From assembly GCF_000340215.1 (NCBI RefSeq), contig NW_006921546.1, forward strand, positions 837,787-901,786: a DNA stretch of 64,000 bases. The letters run 5' to 3'. This DNA is from Pseudocercospora fijiensis CIRAD86. Its lineage: Eukaryota; Ascomycota; Dothideomycetes; Mycosphaerellales; Mycosphaerellaceae. This document shows positions 21,390 to 31,411 of the stretch, in pieces. Position 1 is the first letter of the stretch; each line of letters begins with the position of its first letter. A program made the translations under genes and the position numbers. The notes beneath the pieces are model-generated. The model did not search any database, was not told the origin of the DNA, and saw only the letters and a list, made by a program, of their open reading frames with translations.

Positions 21390-24300
21390 TTATATCTAAC
21401 TTCGTAGTAGTAAGAGGGGTTTGCTAAGTACTGCACTTATAGTAGGGCTAAAGAGCCTTAGTAACTTCGTATACGTCGATATACGACAAACCTATAGTAG
21501 CTATAATAATAGCGCCTATTATCGAAAGCTAGCTATATATATAGTAATATCTTACTATATCGAATACGGGTTATATAACCGGCTACTTAAAAGCTCCTAT
21601 AGCTATAAGCAATATAGAAACAAGTACGAGAAACGCGCCTACGGCTATAAGTAATATAGAAACAAGTGCGAGAAACGCGTCGTACTAAAAGAATTTGCCG
21701 AGTACGATTCTACTATAAATAATACCGCGAAGCGAGCCCGACTTAACTTATATACGATCTAAGGTAGCGACTAGAGTGCCGAATAAGCCGACGATAGATC
21801 GATACTAGAAGATATATAGCAAGACGTAAATAAAGAAGGTACAACAGAAGCTATTCCAGTAACGATACTAACGCCAACAGTACTAGCGCTACAGGAAGAT
21901 AAAGGAAGTATAGATAGCATTAAATAGGATAGACATCTTAAATTACCGGAATTCGATATATAGGATAGCCTAGCGGACAAAGACGAAATAGAGAGCGTAC
22001 AGGTAACTACTGCCGGAACGACAATAACGCTAGGAAGCTAGAAGTTAATAGGATTACGGCTAATACTAAAAGGCTACCGTACCGCGGATAATATCGATAT
22101 ATTTACCAAATACACTAGCTATACCGCTAGCAAGCCTATAGCTAGGTATAGTATAATTATAGTTTAGTATAGTAGAGTAAATACAAGCGCCTAATCTATA
22201 AGCAGCGTTAAAATACAAATATAAGATACTTCGGGCGAGTACGGAATATTTAAGTTACTATTCGATATGAGCTTTATATAACTCTTAAAGAGAGAGAGAA
22301 TATCCGGATATATAATTACGAGGCTTTTCGAAAACGAGAGGCTAGCACTACTATACGATCTACTAAGCTAGAAAAGCGTAAAGGTTATAACGTCGAAACT
22401 ACGAGCTAGCGGTATACTACTATCGAGGGCATTAGGTTAAATAAAGGTTCGAAAGCTATACCTTCTAATAAGTCGAACGGGTTGCGGTAGTACGGAACTA
22501 GTGCTACGATACCGATCCGTTAAGAAAGCAGTAATATTCTTAATAGGTTATAGTAGCTTTAGGAATAATCTAGTATATAAGCTATATTAAGCATAGACGA
22601 CTAACGACCTACTACGGCGAATCTACTCTAATATAGCGTTAGTAGACTAGTAGTAGGATACCTAGAGTAAGATAAATATAGACGGCGTAACGATTATACC
22701 TCTAATCGTATTAACCGATAAAACGTAAATAACTAACTACTAAGGTAACTTAATAGTATACCCTATATATCTTACTATCGGAAACCTATACGTACGAGTA
22801 CGTAACGCGAATAACAGACCCGGTACGATCTTACTAGGACTACTACCGGTCGTTAAGGATAGCGATAGTTTTACTAAAAACAGTATATATTATATATCGA
22901 TAGTATATATCTTTCGCTCCGCTATAAAAGCGGCCGACGGCGAGGGCTAGGACATTATATACGTAGATAGCGCGACGCGTAGGTACTTTCTAATCTTAGT
23001 AGTAATATTAGTAGACTATAAAGAGCAAGTTGTATATACCGGAGTTAAGACAAATATATATTATCTAAGTTGCCTAGTATATCCGATAGAACGAGAGCAC
23101 CTCGATATTATAGTAGAATAGCGGTTATACGACTCTACGAAGTAGCGACATCTAAGGCAACGTAAAGGCGAATATATAGCGAAGGATCCGTAGAACGTCT
23201 ACGATATCGATTGCTTTATATAGCGCTAGAAATACGTCGATATATACTAGTCTTTAGTAGTAGATATACTATACTAGCTGCTAAAAGGAGTGCTAATATA
23301 CGCAATCTAATAGACTACGGACCTACTAGTAGACAAGATAAGCTATATAAAAACGAGGAGATACCGACTAGTTGCTAACTCGACCCCGAATAGAGGCCTA
23401 TCTACTAAAATAAGAAAGCTAGGGAAAATAGTAGTATAAGGGATTATCGATACGATACTAGATAGACGGTTCGCGTATATATCCGTATATACTAATCTTC
23501 GCAAGTTCTGCTACTACTTAGTAGTTACTTAGTAGATAGGCTAAGAGTAGTAAAGCGTCCTACGAGTCTTATTAGTTATATTTATACTACTACTTAAAGA
23601 GGTCCGTTAACCGTAGGCGATAAGATTTCTACGTATACTAGTAGACTTTACTATTCTAGCGATATATAGATACTATAACGACGAAACAGTTAAGTATCTA
23701 AGGATAGCATTATACCGGATAAACGAATAGAAGAATGTGTTTCGCCTATATAAGGTAATAAAGGTATAGAAGAGGGCCTAGCGGAAGGCGAAGGCTACTA
23801 CGCGAAGAACGAACGATTTAAATAACGACGATATAGTTATAATAGACGAAGACGACGAAGCTAACGAGCTAATAATAATACAAATAGAAGGGCACTTTAA
23901 TATACCGAAATTCTATAGTATAATATATACCCCGAGCTATATTAAGACATTCGGCAATCTTCTAGACTTAAATACCGGCTATTTCGAGCACAAATACTAT
24001 AAACTACTAAAGCTTACATTTCGGCTAATAAATAAGAAGCCTAGCTAGGAAGAAAGTATACTAGATAGCGATACTAATAGATTAAATATATAGGCCGAAG
24101 ACGATAAAGAATATATAGCAATCCCTACAAATACTCGTACCGTTAAAGAGTATATACAATAGCTAATAATACTAACTATAGTACGGCTAGTAGAGGATAT
24201 CCTAGGATACTAGCCCGAGAAATAGAGGAACAGAAAGAAATCGGTTAAGTAGATTACGATAAGGGAGGCTATAGCTATAATAGAAGAGAACCTAGGTCGC

Positions 24301-25330
24301 AACTTCTAATAAGCGATTACGGTATTTATACGGTAATAGGGTGCCTACGATAAGAATAGCGTATTAAGTACCGTAGCCGACCCTAACGATATCGTAACGG
24401 ACTATATATACGTCCTAGATATAGAGATCTGCTTCTACGGTAGAATCCGATACTAGAAGCCTATAGGTAAGGATATAGAATATCCTAACGTAGTAGTAGC
24501 TAACTTCGCGAGATATATACTAAACTAGGAGGGGCTCTACGGCAATAGACGTTATAATTTTATATAGGTATAAGAATACAACGTTAATTATATAGAAACA
24601 CCTAATAAATTAGCGGTTCGATTCGGCGGTCGCCTACTAGCGTAACTAAAGTACGTAATCTCGATTAATATAGAAATAGGAATTAAATATAGGAAGGGGC
24701 TTAGGACGAAATAGAGGCCCGTTATAGGCGTTTTTATTAAGCTTTACGACTATATTAACGATAAGAGCGAGTATAAGGATACGTATAGTCTAACGACAAT
24801 CCGGCTATAGCGTCTTTTACCGTACTATAGTAGACTTAAAGGACGACGGATATATAGCCTACTACTAGTCTATTATATATTATATACCGTACCTATAGAC
24901 AAAGGCGCCCTATATAGAACTCGCTATATTAATAGTATAGTTAATTTCGAGACGTATAATACAATTTACGACGAGGAATAGGAGGATAAGGAAATGCGAG
25001 CTATAAAGGCTTACGGGCGAGTAATAAAAAGGCAACGTACCGAGTAGAGTATATAGAAATCGTATCTCCGAAATATAGATAATAATAATACTAAGGCGGC
25101 GAAGAATAATTTTATAGTTAATAGAGAACGTATAAGATAGAATATAGCGATATATAGTAACGACGGTTAATAGTAATAGTAATATACTTAAACCTATAGT
25201 ACTACTAGTATATTCTAGTTTAGACCGAGTCGACTAATACGACTAAGTCGACGAGTCGATAAGTATTAATATAGTAATATACGAATAGTATAAACATTAC
25301 TAACGACTACGACTACGAGCGACCTAGAGC
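21390..25330 (+). pseudogene. Plavaka-type (KDZ superfamily) DNA transposase, RIP-degraded
   Basis: A single frame stays open, apart from RIP-type stops, for about 1,300 codons. The N-terminal part has a 14-residue tandem duplication (KQYRNKCEKR-type, 21602-21685). Core landmarks match Plavaka transposases: VTIIPLIVLTDKTQITNYQG followed by YPIYLTIGNL near 22690-22790; LLGLLPVVKDSD near 22845; a block like DSATRRYFLILVVILVDYKEQ near 22965 (family: DGxxRxxxPxLxxxxxDxPEQ); DILYQLLKGVL near 23263 (family: DxLHQLxKGV); and GLSTKIRKLGKI near 23390, before the HKEM-like region. The C-terminus is acidic, then basic. Plavaka elements are cut-and-paste DNA transposons described chiefly from basidiomycetes. 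Here an inverted-repeat block lies directly downstream (25345-25570). The start is uncertain. Confidence 0.8.
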
Positions 25331-25344
25331 GATCCTATATATAT

Positions 25345-25570
25345 AAAAATTTACCTAAGCGATCCTATCGATTGCGTCGATCCTATCGATCCTATCGATC
25401 CTAAGCGACTTAGATACAAGTCGGGTTGCGACTTAGTCGCTTAGGATCGCTTAGGATTGCTTAGGATTGCTTAGGATCGCTTAGGATCGCTTAGGATCGC
25501 TTAGGATCGCTAAGGATCGCTTAGGATCGATAGGATCGATAGGATCGACGCGATTAGGAAAAAAGTTTTT
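25345..25570. repeat. Large hairpin with nine TTAGGATCGC units; candidate transposon end
   Basis: Units of TTAGGATCGC (one TAAGGATCGC, two with GATTGC) run head to tail at 25441-25530. A GATCCTATC-rich arm (25368-25408) is the reverse complement of the right side (GATAGGATC units, 25520-25557), and the outer flanks AAAAATTTACC and AAAAAAGTTTTT also match. The whole block can fold back on itself. It follows the transposase gene directly, as subterminal repeats of a DNA transposon would. No matching left end was found. Confidence 0.7.
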
Positions 25571-25639
25571 ATAATATAGGTCGTATACCGAGCTTGTTTT
25601 CGAGAGTAGTAGTAAAGTAATTATACTATAACCTTAGCA

Positions 25640-26270
25640 ATTCTTAAAGACTATATAGTGCCTATAGTAACTGTAATACCTTTCCTTTCTATTTAAAGCC
25701 TTCTAGTAGCTTTAAGTATAGTATATAGGGTAGGCTAGCATTTAGGAAGGCATTAATAGAGTCTATTTATTTAGCCTCTAGATCGAAGGAAGCGGTAATT
25801 GCTATTAAGGCTCGGAATACCCTCGCTACTAGTATAGAAGTATATATATCTAGGTACGTGCTCTTCTATAGGTCTCCTCTTATATATACTCTTACCTTAA
25901 ACTTTACTAGCCTTCTATCTATATCTCCCTTGTATTTAAATACCTATTTAAGTAGTAGCAAGCTATAGCTAGGTTTATCTATTAGTTAATTAATATCTAG
26001 CTACTTAAATGTATTAGTTTTAAGTGCCTTATTAAACTCTACTATAGTAGCGTATATCTAATACTCTTTAAATTGGCTCTTTAGTACCTATCGCTAGTTA
26101 CGTAGCTCTTTAAGTAAGTCTAATACTTTCGGTATAAGGGATAAATCGTTTTTATTACGAGGAAGAGGTAGTAGATCGCTATTAGCTTAATTACTCTCGG
26201 CGCTATTACTATTGCCGTATATTAACCTAGCTTCGTACTCTACTAGTATATATAGGTTGTTAAATAGAAG
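25640..26270 (-). pseudogene. Copia-type reverse transcriptase fragment
   Basis: On the minus strand the frame shows the N-terminal part of a Copia RT: QVFKYKGDIDRRLVKFKVRV (family: KWVFKxKxDxxxxRYKARLV), ATxASFDLEAKQIDSINAFLNASL (family: QMDVxTAFLNGxL), LKLLEGF, then ALYSLQELLR (family: ALYGLKQSPR). The YVDD region, RNase H and LTRs are absent, so this is a truncated, RIP-degraded fragment. It abuts the inverted piece of element A. Confidence 0.75.
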
Positions 26271-26483
26271 GAGGGTTCTCGCTTACTCTCGGTTACTAAT
26301 ATAGTAACGGTCTTAATAGGTAGCTGCTACTCGCTATCGTTTATAAGGGTTGTTAACTTAATAGTACGGTCCTCCTATATTTAGTAAGTAACGATAAGAT
26401 ATATTAGCTACTTTAATTAGTATTAGCAATTTAGCTAGCTCTACGCGTAGTAGATTAAAGTCTATATTATCTATATAACCTAG

Positions 26484-26766
26484 TAAAGGACGGAAACTAA
26501 TACTACTACTACTACTACTACTAGTAATAGTATAGGCAACCGAGGGTAATATAACCTATAATAATATAGGCAGCTATATTTAGCAAGATAGGATAATAAG
26601 ACTGTCGCTTAGGCTAATAACTAGAGCCCTACAATATATGCATTATAGAAGTGTAATATAAACAATATACTATACGAGGTTAATAATCTATCTAATATAT
26701 AGAAGGAGGCCTCTTTTATAGGCTTAAACCCTAGCCTATATATATAGGGCCGGTTACTAGCTAATA
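26484..26766 (-). repeat. LTR of element A, inverted copy
   Basis: About 283 bp matching 1198-1476 and 13202-13480 in reverse complement, with a few extra trinucleotides in the CTA run. Confidence 0.85.
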
Positions 26767-26886
26767 TCCCTCCCTTTCTTCGTATCTAACTAGACACGTT
26801 TTATATTACAATTTACGCGCTTAAAACAAACAAATAGTTATATAGTTACCTTAGGCATCTTAGCTAAGGCTATCTTTAGAAACTCC

Positions 26887-26914
26887 GTAATAATACCCCT
26901 AGGGTAGTATTATT
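26887..26914. repeat. Recurrent palindromic motif, copy 7
   Basis: TAATAATACCCC, TAGGG, TAGTATTATT; the inverted-copy counterpart of 13064-13090. Confidence 0.7.
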
Positions 26915-27364
26915 CCTAGATTCTATTAATATATAAAAGCAATTTCCCTAGTAATAACTAATCTACTATACCGACTTACTATTGCTTTAATATACCGTAA
27001 TCCTTACTAGCAATAACCTTATTAGCTAGTCGGTTCTCGAGAACCCCTCCGTAGGTATTAAAGCTATTAGTACCGAAGTACTCGGCCTCGTAGTAAACTT
27101 AATTAACGAGTAGGTTAGTAGCCTTATTCTATATAGCTTTCTCCTACTCGCGTAGATATTCCTTAAGCTCCTCCTTACTAGACCCCGTAGTAGTTCGAGT
27201 TAGTTTAGTTTAGTTTACTAAGCCGAAGATCTAGTTTAGTTTAGGTTAGTTTGCTAAGCAACTATAGGATTAGCTAGTTCGAACTATAGAATTTATCGGT
27301 TTCTAAGAAGTATAAGAATGTCTACGTAACTTAAAGCAAGCCCTTTATAAGATACGAGAGTATA

Positions 27365-27383
27365 GCCGGTAGCGTAGCCGGTA
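27365..27383. repeat. GCCGGTAGCGTAGCCGG repeat, copy 1
   Basis: A 17-bp motif also found, partly in tandem, at 40151-40187 and inverted at 45709-45735 inside an intron of the H3-like relic. It lies in the otherwise featureless spacer 27181-27424. Confidence 0.5.
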
Positions 27384-27424
27384 TTTTTTAGTTATAGGAA
27401 GGTACTTATATAACCCTAAATCTA

Positions 27425-27622
27425 TGTTAGGACTAAAGAGGTTATACGTAATTAGTATATAACTAGGCTCGAGTAAAGCTAGGGTCTTAATGCCTTAGGC
27501 AGGGCTTAGCGCTTAGCGTTAGGCTAACTAGCCTGCCTTCCTCCCTCTCCTTTTAGATCTCTATCGAATACTATACTAATTTACTACTACCCTATCTACC
27601 TACTAATATAACCCTTCTTATA
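27425..27622 (+). repeat. 5' LTR of element B
   Basis: Starts TGTTAGG and ends CTTCTTATA (RIP form of TTACA). The same LTR occurs at 39224-39421, 47191-47396, 50269-50466 and 57199-57396. Confidence 0.92.
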
Positions 27623-27633
27623 TAGTATTCGAT
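27621..27633 (+). promoter_or_regulatory. Self-priming primer-binding site of element B
   Basis: TATAGTATTCGAT at the LTR/leader junction is the exact reverse complement of ATCGAATACTATA inside the LTR (27563-27575). In Tf1/sushi-group elements the 5' end of the mRNA folds back on such a site and is cut to prime reverse transcription, without a tRNA. Confidence 0.7.
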
Positions 27634-27894
27634 CTACCCTTTAAGGGTAGTAGCTAGATAGTCCTTATTTTAAGCTTTTAGCGGTATAGCTACGAAAACT
27701 ATCGATTTAACTATATTACGCCCGAAGAACGGGACCTATACGTACTATTCTATTAAAACAACCGTACCAATTATTAAGCAAGGCCTTCTATACGGCCTAT
27801 TATACTAAGTTAATCGCACTAAGCCGATACCTACTAATTCCGCTATATCCGTATCTTAGGGGCCTATAATATATTATTAGTGTTACCCCTTATT

Positions 27895-29217
27895 ATAGCC
27901 GGCTTATTACGAAGCAACAACAACCGTAGCGCCGCTAGCAGCGCTAGCAATAACAACGCTAGTAGCATAGTTCCTACTAAAGTACCTACTAAAGAGCCTA
28001 CTAGAGAGCCTACTAAAGAAGAACCTATAATTCTAGGTAATAATCTAGAATTGCCTATTAACGACATTCTTAATAATATTGTTAATCGACGATATAGCTA
28101 ACTAGCCTTTAGCCCTCAACTATTAGGGAGACTTTAAGAAGCTACTTAAAACAGGCTTACTACTCTACGTTAAGAATAATAGCTAAAGGATAACCTCCTC
28201 GAGCTCTGTCGCCTTTAGGAAGCCCTAACAACTACTACTAAACTAATAGTAGGACCTTCTTTACTACCTATCTAAAAGAAGGATGCTAAACTTAAGGACT
28301 ATACTATGTTTAATAGCTCTAGTCGAAAGCAGTATAACGACTATATTTGTAACTATAAACTCAACTAGCGCAATGTACTAAGAGCGCTACTAGACGACTA
28401 TTCCTTAGTCGTATACGCTATATAGTATATAAATAGCGACCTAAAGCGTATATAGGATAACTATTTCGACTCCCTTAACGATTAGACTACTGTTTAGTAG
28501 CAGACCTACAAAACTATTATACTAGACACCCTTAGAAATCCTATACTAAGGCAATAATACGCTTAGGACCTGTATCTTCGAGCTAAGCAAAAGACTAATT
28601 AATCGGCTCGCTTATTTAAGGCCTATTTAAAGACCCTCGAGGATAACCTTCCGGCTAAGACTAATTCTATATAGATCTCTAAAATACGCCCTAAGCTTAG
28701 GTAGGAGCTTATTCTCGAATTAGACCGCCGCCGTGTATTTAAATAGGCTAACCTAACACGCATTCAATTTATAGTCGAGGTAGAAACAGCTAAACGAGCT
28801 GTCTAGCTCTAGTAACGACTAGAATTAAGGATCCGACCTACTAGTAACCGTAGCAACTATAGCCGCGGAGGAAACTAAGGTTCCTACTAAGACAATAATG
28901 CTAATAATAGGAACAGTAATAGCGACCGTAGAAGAGGCCGTAGCCGGCGGCTATATAGGGGAGGCCGCGATAGGGGCCGTAGAAGGGGCTCGTATCCCTA
29001 TAGTACTAATCGCTTAACTAATAATAGTAGCAATAGCGGCTATAGCAATCCCCTAACTAGATTGAAGTGCTTCAACTACGATAGCACTAGCTATCTACTA
29101 GGCTAATGCGATAAACCTAGGGACTAGGCCCGGATTAACCGTACTTCCGCCGAATATAAGAAACACCTTTTAGTAGCTAACGCTATCCCTATAGGCTAAC
29201 CTTCGAAAAAAGAATAA
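27895..29217 (+). pseudogene. gag: Gag of chromovirus element B
   Basis: 441 codons, same frame from an inferred start at 27895 (ATA for ATG, IAGLLRSNNN; the homologous start in element D is an intact ATG) to TAA at 29215-29217. The N-terminal tail is a low-complexity Ser/Asn stretch followed by PTKVPTKEPT repeats. The central capsid region is helical. Near the end come an Arg/Gly-rich basic block and a zinc knuckle C-x2-(C>Y)-x4-(H>Y)-x4-C (CFNYDSTSYLLGQC). It overlaps pol through the AAAAAAG site. Stops inside are RIP-type. Confidence 0.85.
29206..29212 (+). promoter_or_regulatory. -1 frameshift slippery heptamer AAAAAAG (element B)
   Basis: A AAA AAG in the gag frame, one codon before the gag stop; pol continues in the -1 frame. 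The surrounding TCGAAAAAAGAATAAGCGCC is identical in elements C (48994-49000) and D (52087-52093). Confidence 0.75.
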
Positions 29218-30101
29218 GCGCCGCACTAACTATTAGCCTTATACGGCGTAAGACTATCGATATTATACTAGCTATAACACGTTCCTACCTTATATAGGAT
29301 ACGAAGGGTACTAACTATTAAACTAAGGTTATACTAGATTTAGGAAATTCAGTTAGTGCCCTTATTAGCTATCGCCTAGCTAAGTAATTAGACCTTCGAC
29401 AATTGAATAGGGCTAACCTACTAACCCTTACTTAGTTTAATAACGCTCGGTACTTAACCTATAGGGTCTATTATATAATTTATATTCCTATAGTTCTAAG
29501 AGACGACCTCGAAAAGAAGCGCTTATTAGATTTTACTACCTACGTAGTAGATATAGATAGCCTCCTATCCGATATTGCTATCGGCAACCCTATCCTTAAG
29601 TACTATACTATAGCTATAGACTTAGGCATTTAGAAATAGCGATTTAGAATCGCTAGGAAGGAGGACATTAAATATATTAATGTTAGCGAGTGCCCTAATA
29701 ATATTAGGGTCCTATTTATTAGCAACCTAATACTAGCCTCTGCCTTAGCTAATCCTACTACCGACCTACTCGGTAGTAATAACAATAAACCTATACCCCC
29801 TAATAGTATAGATCCTAATTAGCTCGCTCGTATACCCTATACTATCCGAGAAACCTATATTAAGGTGTTTAAACACTACCTAGCATCTATATTGCCTATA
29901 TTTAAAGAGACGGATTATAAGATTAATATTATAGAGGGCAAAGAGGTCCCTTTCGGTCCCCTCTATAACCTTAGTAAACGAGAGCTTGCTATATTACGTA
30001 AGTACCTAGAAGAAAACCTAGCTAATAGCCGGATATAGTATAGTAACAGCCCTACTAGTGCACCTATCCTGTTCGTACTAAAGAAGGATAGTAGCCTACG
30101 C

Positions 30102-30118
30102 CTATATATCGATTATCG
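30102..30118 (+). repeat. 17-bp target-site duplication of the LINE, left copy
   Basis: CTATATATCGATTATCG, repeated exactly at 34971-34987. Elements C and D carry the corresponding uninterrupted RT sequence once. Confidence 0.9.
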
Positions 30119-30149
30119 GAAAAAATAGCAGCGAACAATTAGAGACGAA

Positions 30150-31411
30150 GGGAAGATAGTTAAGAAGGAAGGGAGGACGAATAGAAAGCACTATATACTA
30201 GGGCAGAGGAGGTGCTAAAGGCGGAAGATAGAAGAACCCCTAAGAGGGCATATAGGATAATAATCTTAGAACTCCTTAGAGGACTAAAAGCAATCTATAA
30301 CTAGGCAAGCTACGTAATTACAAAGGTAGCTAATATAGTCGTAGCAAAGATTACGAAGAAACAATAGGAAATAAGCCTAAACTACCGTATCTAGGCAGTA
30401 GTAGCTAGTTAGGAGGCGCTAAAACCCCCGAGGACAGTAGTTAGAGTCTATATTACGGACCTATAGGAGCAAAAGGAAATCTAAGGACTTATAGGGAAAG
30501 AGATTATAGAAAGAATTGTAGTTAAAGAGGTAATTAGGGCTAGGAACGAAGGAAAAGGGGTAATCAAGCTATTTATAGTATAAGAGTAGGACAAAAAGAA
30601 GCTAGAAACACAAAAAGAAGAGACAACTAAGATAGGGAAAACAGCAAAGGTCTCCTAACAGCAATTCATAATTATAGCCTATAGTATAATAAGAAGCTTT
30701 AAGGAAGAATAGGATATTAAGAGCCTATAGAGACAAAACCAAGCTATATACCTAGGCCTAAAGATTATAAAAGTAGTATAGATTAAAAGGAAAATCGAGG
30801 AGACTAAGAAGTAGTCTTCCCTAATTATCTAGGTAGGGAGTGTAGAGCAAGCTAATATAGTACTAGACTAGGGGTTGTTCTAGGAATACGAGACATTAGA
30901 AACAGAGATACATAGAAGCAACTATAGGATAATGCAGTGCTTCAAATGTCAACACTATAGACACTTAGTAGCTAAGTGCATAAAGACAACTAACACCTGC
31001 TCCTATTATATAGGGGATTACTAGGTTAAAGAATGCAAAGCATATAAGGGAGAAGCAAGATATATATACTATACTAAAAGACACCCCTCTTAGGCGAAGG
31101 AATGCCTAGTAAGAATACAAGCAGCGAGGAAGGCAAAGGAAGCTAGAATCAATATACTAAAAAGATATATAACAAGCTAGGGCAGCTAGGTATAGAAGCA
31201 ACCTAGCTAAGTGCTACAAAAGAGGTCTAGATAAGATAATAGGTTTACATTTAGGGCCTTACTAGCACAAGAGAGTCACTAGCAACTAGGGAGACTAAGA
31301 TACCTTAATATTATAGGAAAGGAAGTAGGGCAGATAAAGCTTAGTCAAATGTTAGTCTAAAGTAAGGGAAGACTAAAGGAAAACTTATAGGGAAATAATA
31401 TAGATAAAACC
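30150..31411 (+). pseudogene. LINE copy 1 ORF1 (RNA-binding, CCHC knuckles)
   Basis: Charged, helical N-terminal half. Near 30938 begins CFKCQHYRHLVAKC, a CCHC knuckle with partial RIP damage, followed by CSYY-x4-(Q)VKEC and a third Cys/His-rich segment ending in YTKRHPS, as in ORF1 of fungal Tad-like and other LINEs. The rest is basic and Gln-rich. ORF1 proteins coat element RNA. RIP-type stops throughout; exact start unknown. Confidence 0.75.

Larger units (their letters stand above)
26484..27180 (-). mobile_element. Truncated inverted copy of the 3' end of element A
   Basis: The reverse complement aligns to 12806-13480: the last about 200 bp of ORF3, the untranslated tail with the palindrome, the polypurine tract, and the whole LTR (26484-26766). 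Homology stops at 27180. With the 3' LTR at 13202-13480 this makes a 13-kb-spaced inverted repeat around the Argonaute/Plavaka island. Confidence 0.85.
29206..30118 (+). pseudogene. pol: Pol of element B, 5' part: protease and start of RT
   Basis: The -1 frame after the slippery site. A protease-like block reads VILDLGNSVSALIS near 29325, where the family D-x-G (D-S/T-G) is still recognisable as DLG. RT entry shows FKETDYKINIIEGKEVPF near 29900 and ILFVLKKDSSLRLYIDYR near 30070 (family: FVxKKDGSLRxCVDYR). The frame is cut at 30118 by the LINE and resumes at 34971 after the target duplication. Confidence 0.85.

Noticed and set aside
21771..21980. Minus-strand ORF of 69 codons
   Set aside because: It lies opposite the continuous Plavaka frame and lacks any motif.
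25441..25530. CRISPR array or telomere
   Set aside because: The decamers are contiguous without spacers, and TTAGGATCGC is not a TTAGGG-type telomere unit; the site is internal.
27864..28101. Minus-strand ORFs opposite the gag N-terminus (also at 47607-47861 and 50709-50948)
   Set aside because: They mirror the conserved Ser/Asn and PTK repeats of gag in elements B, C and D and are shadows of the sense frame.
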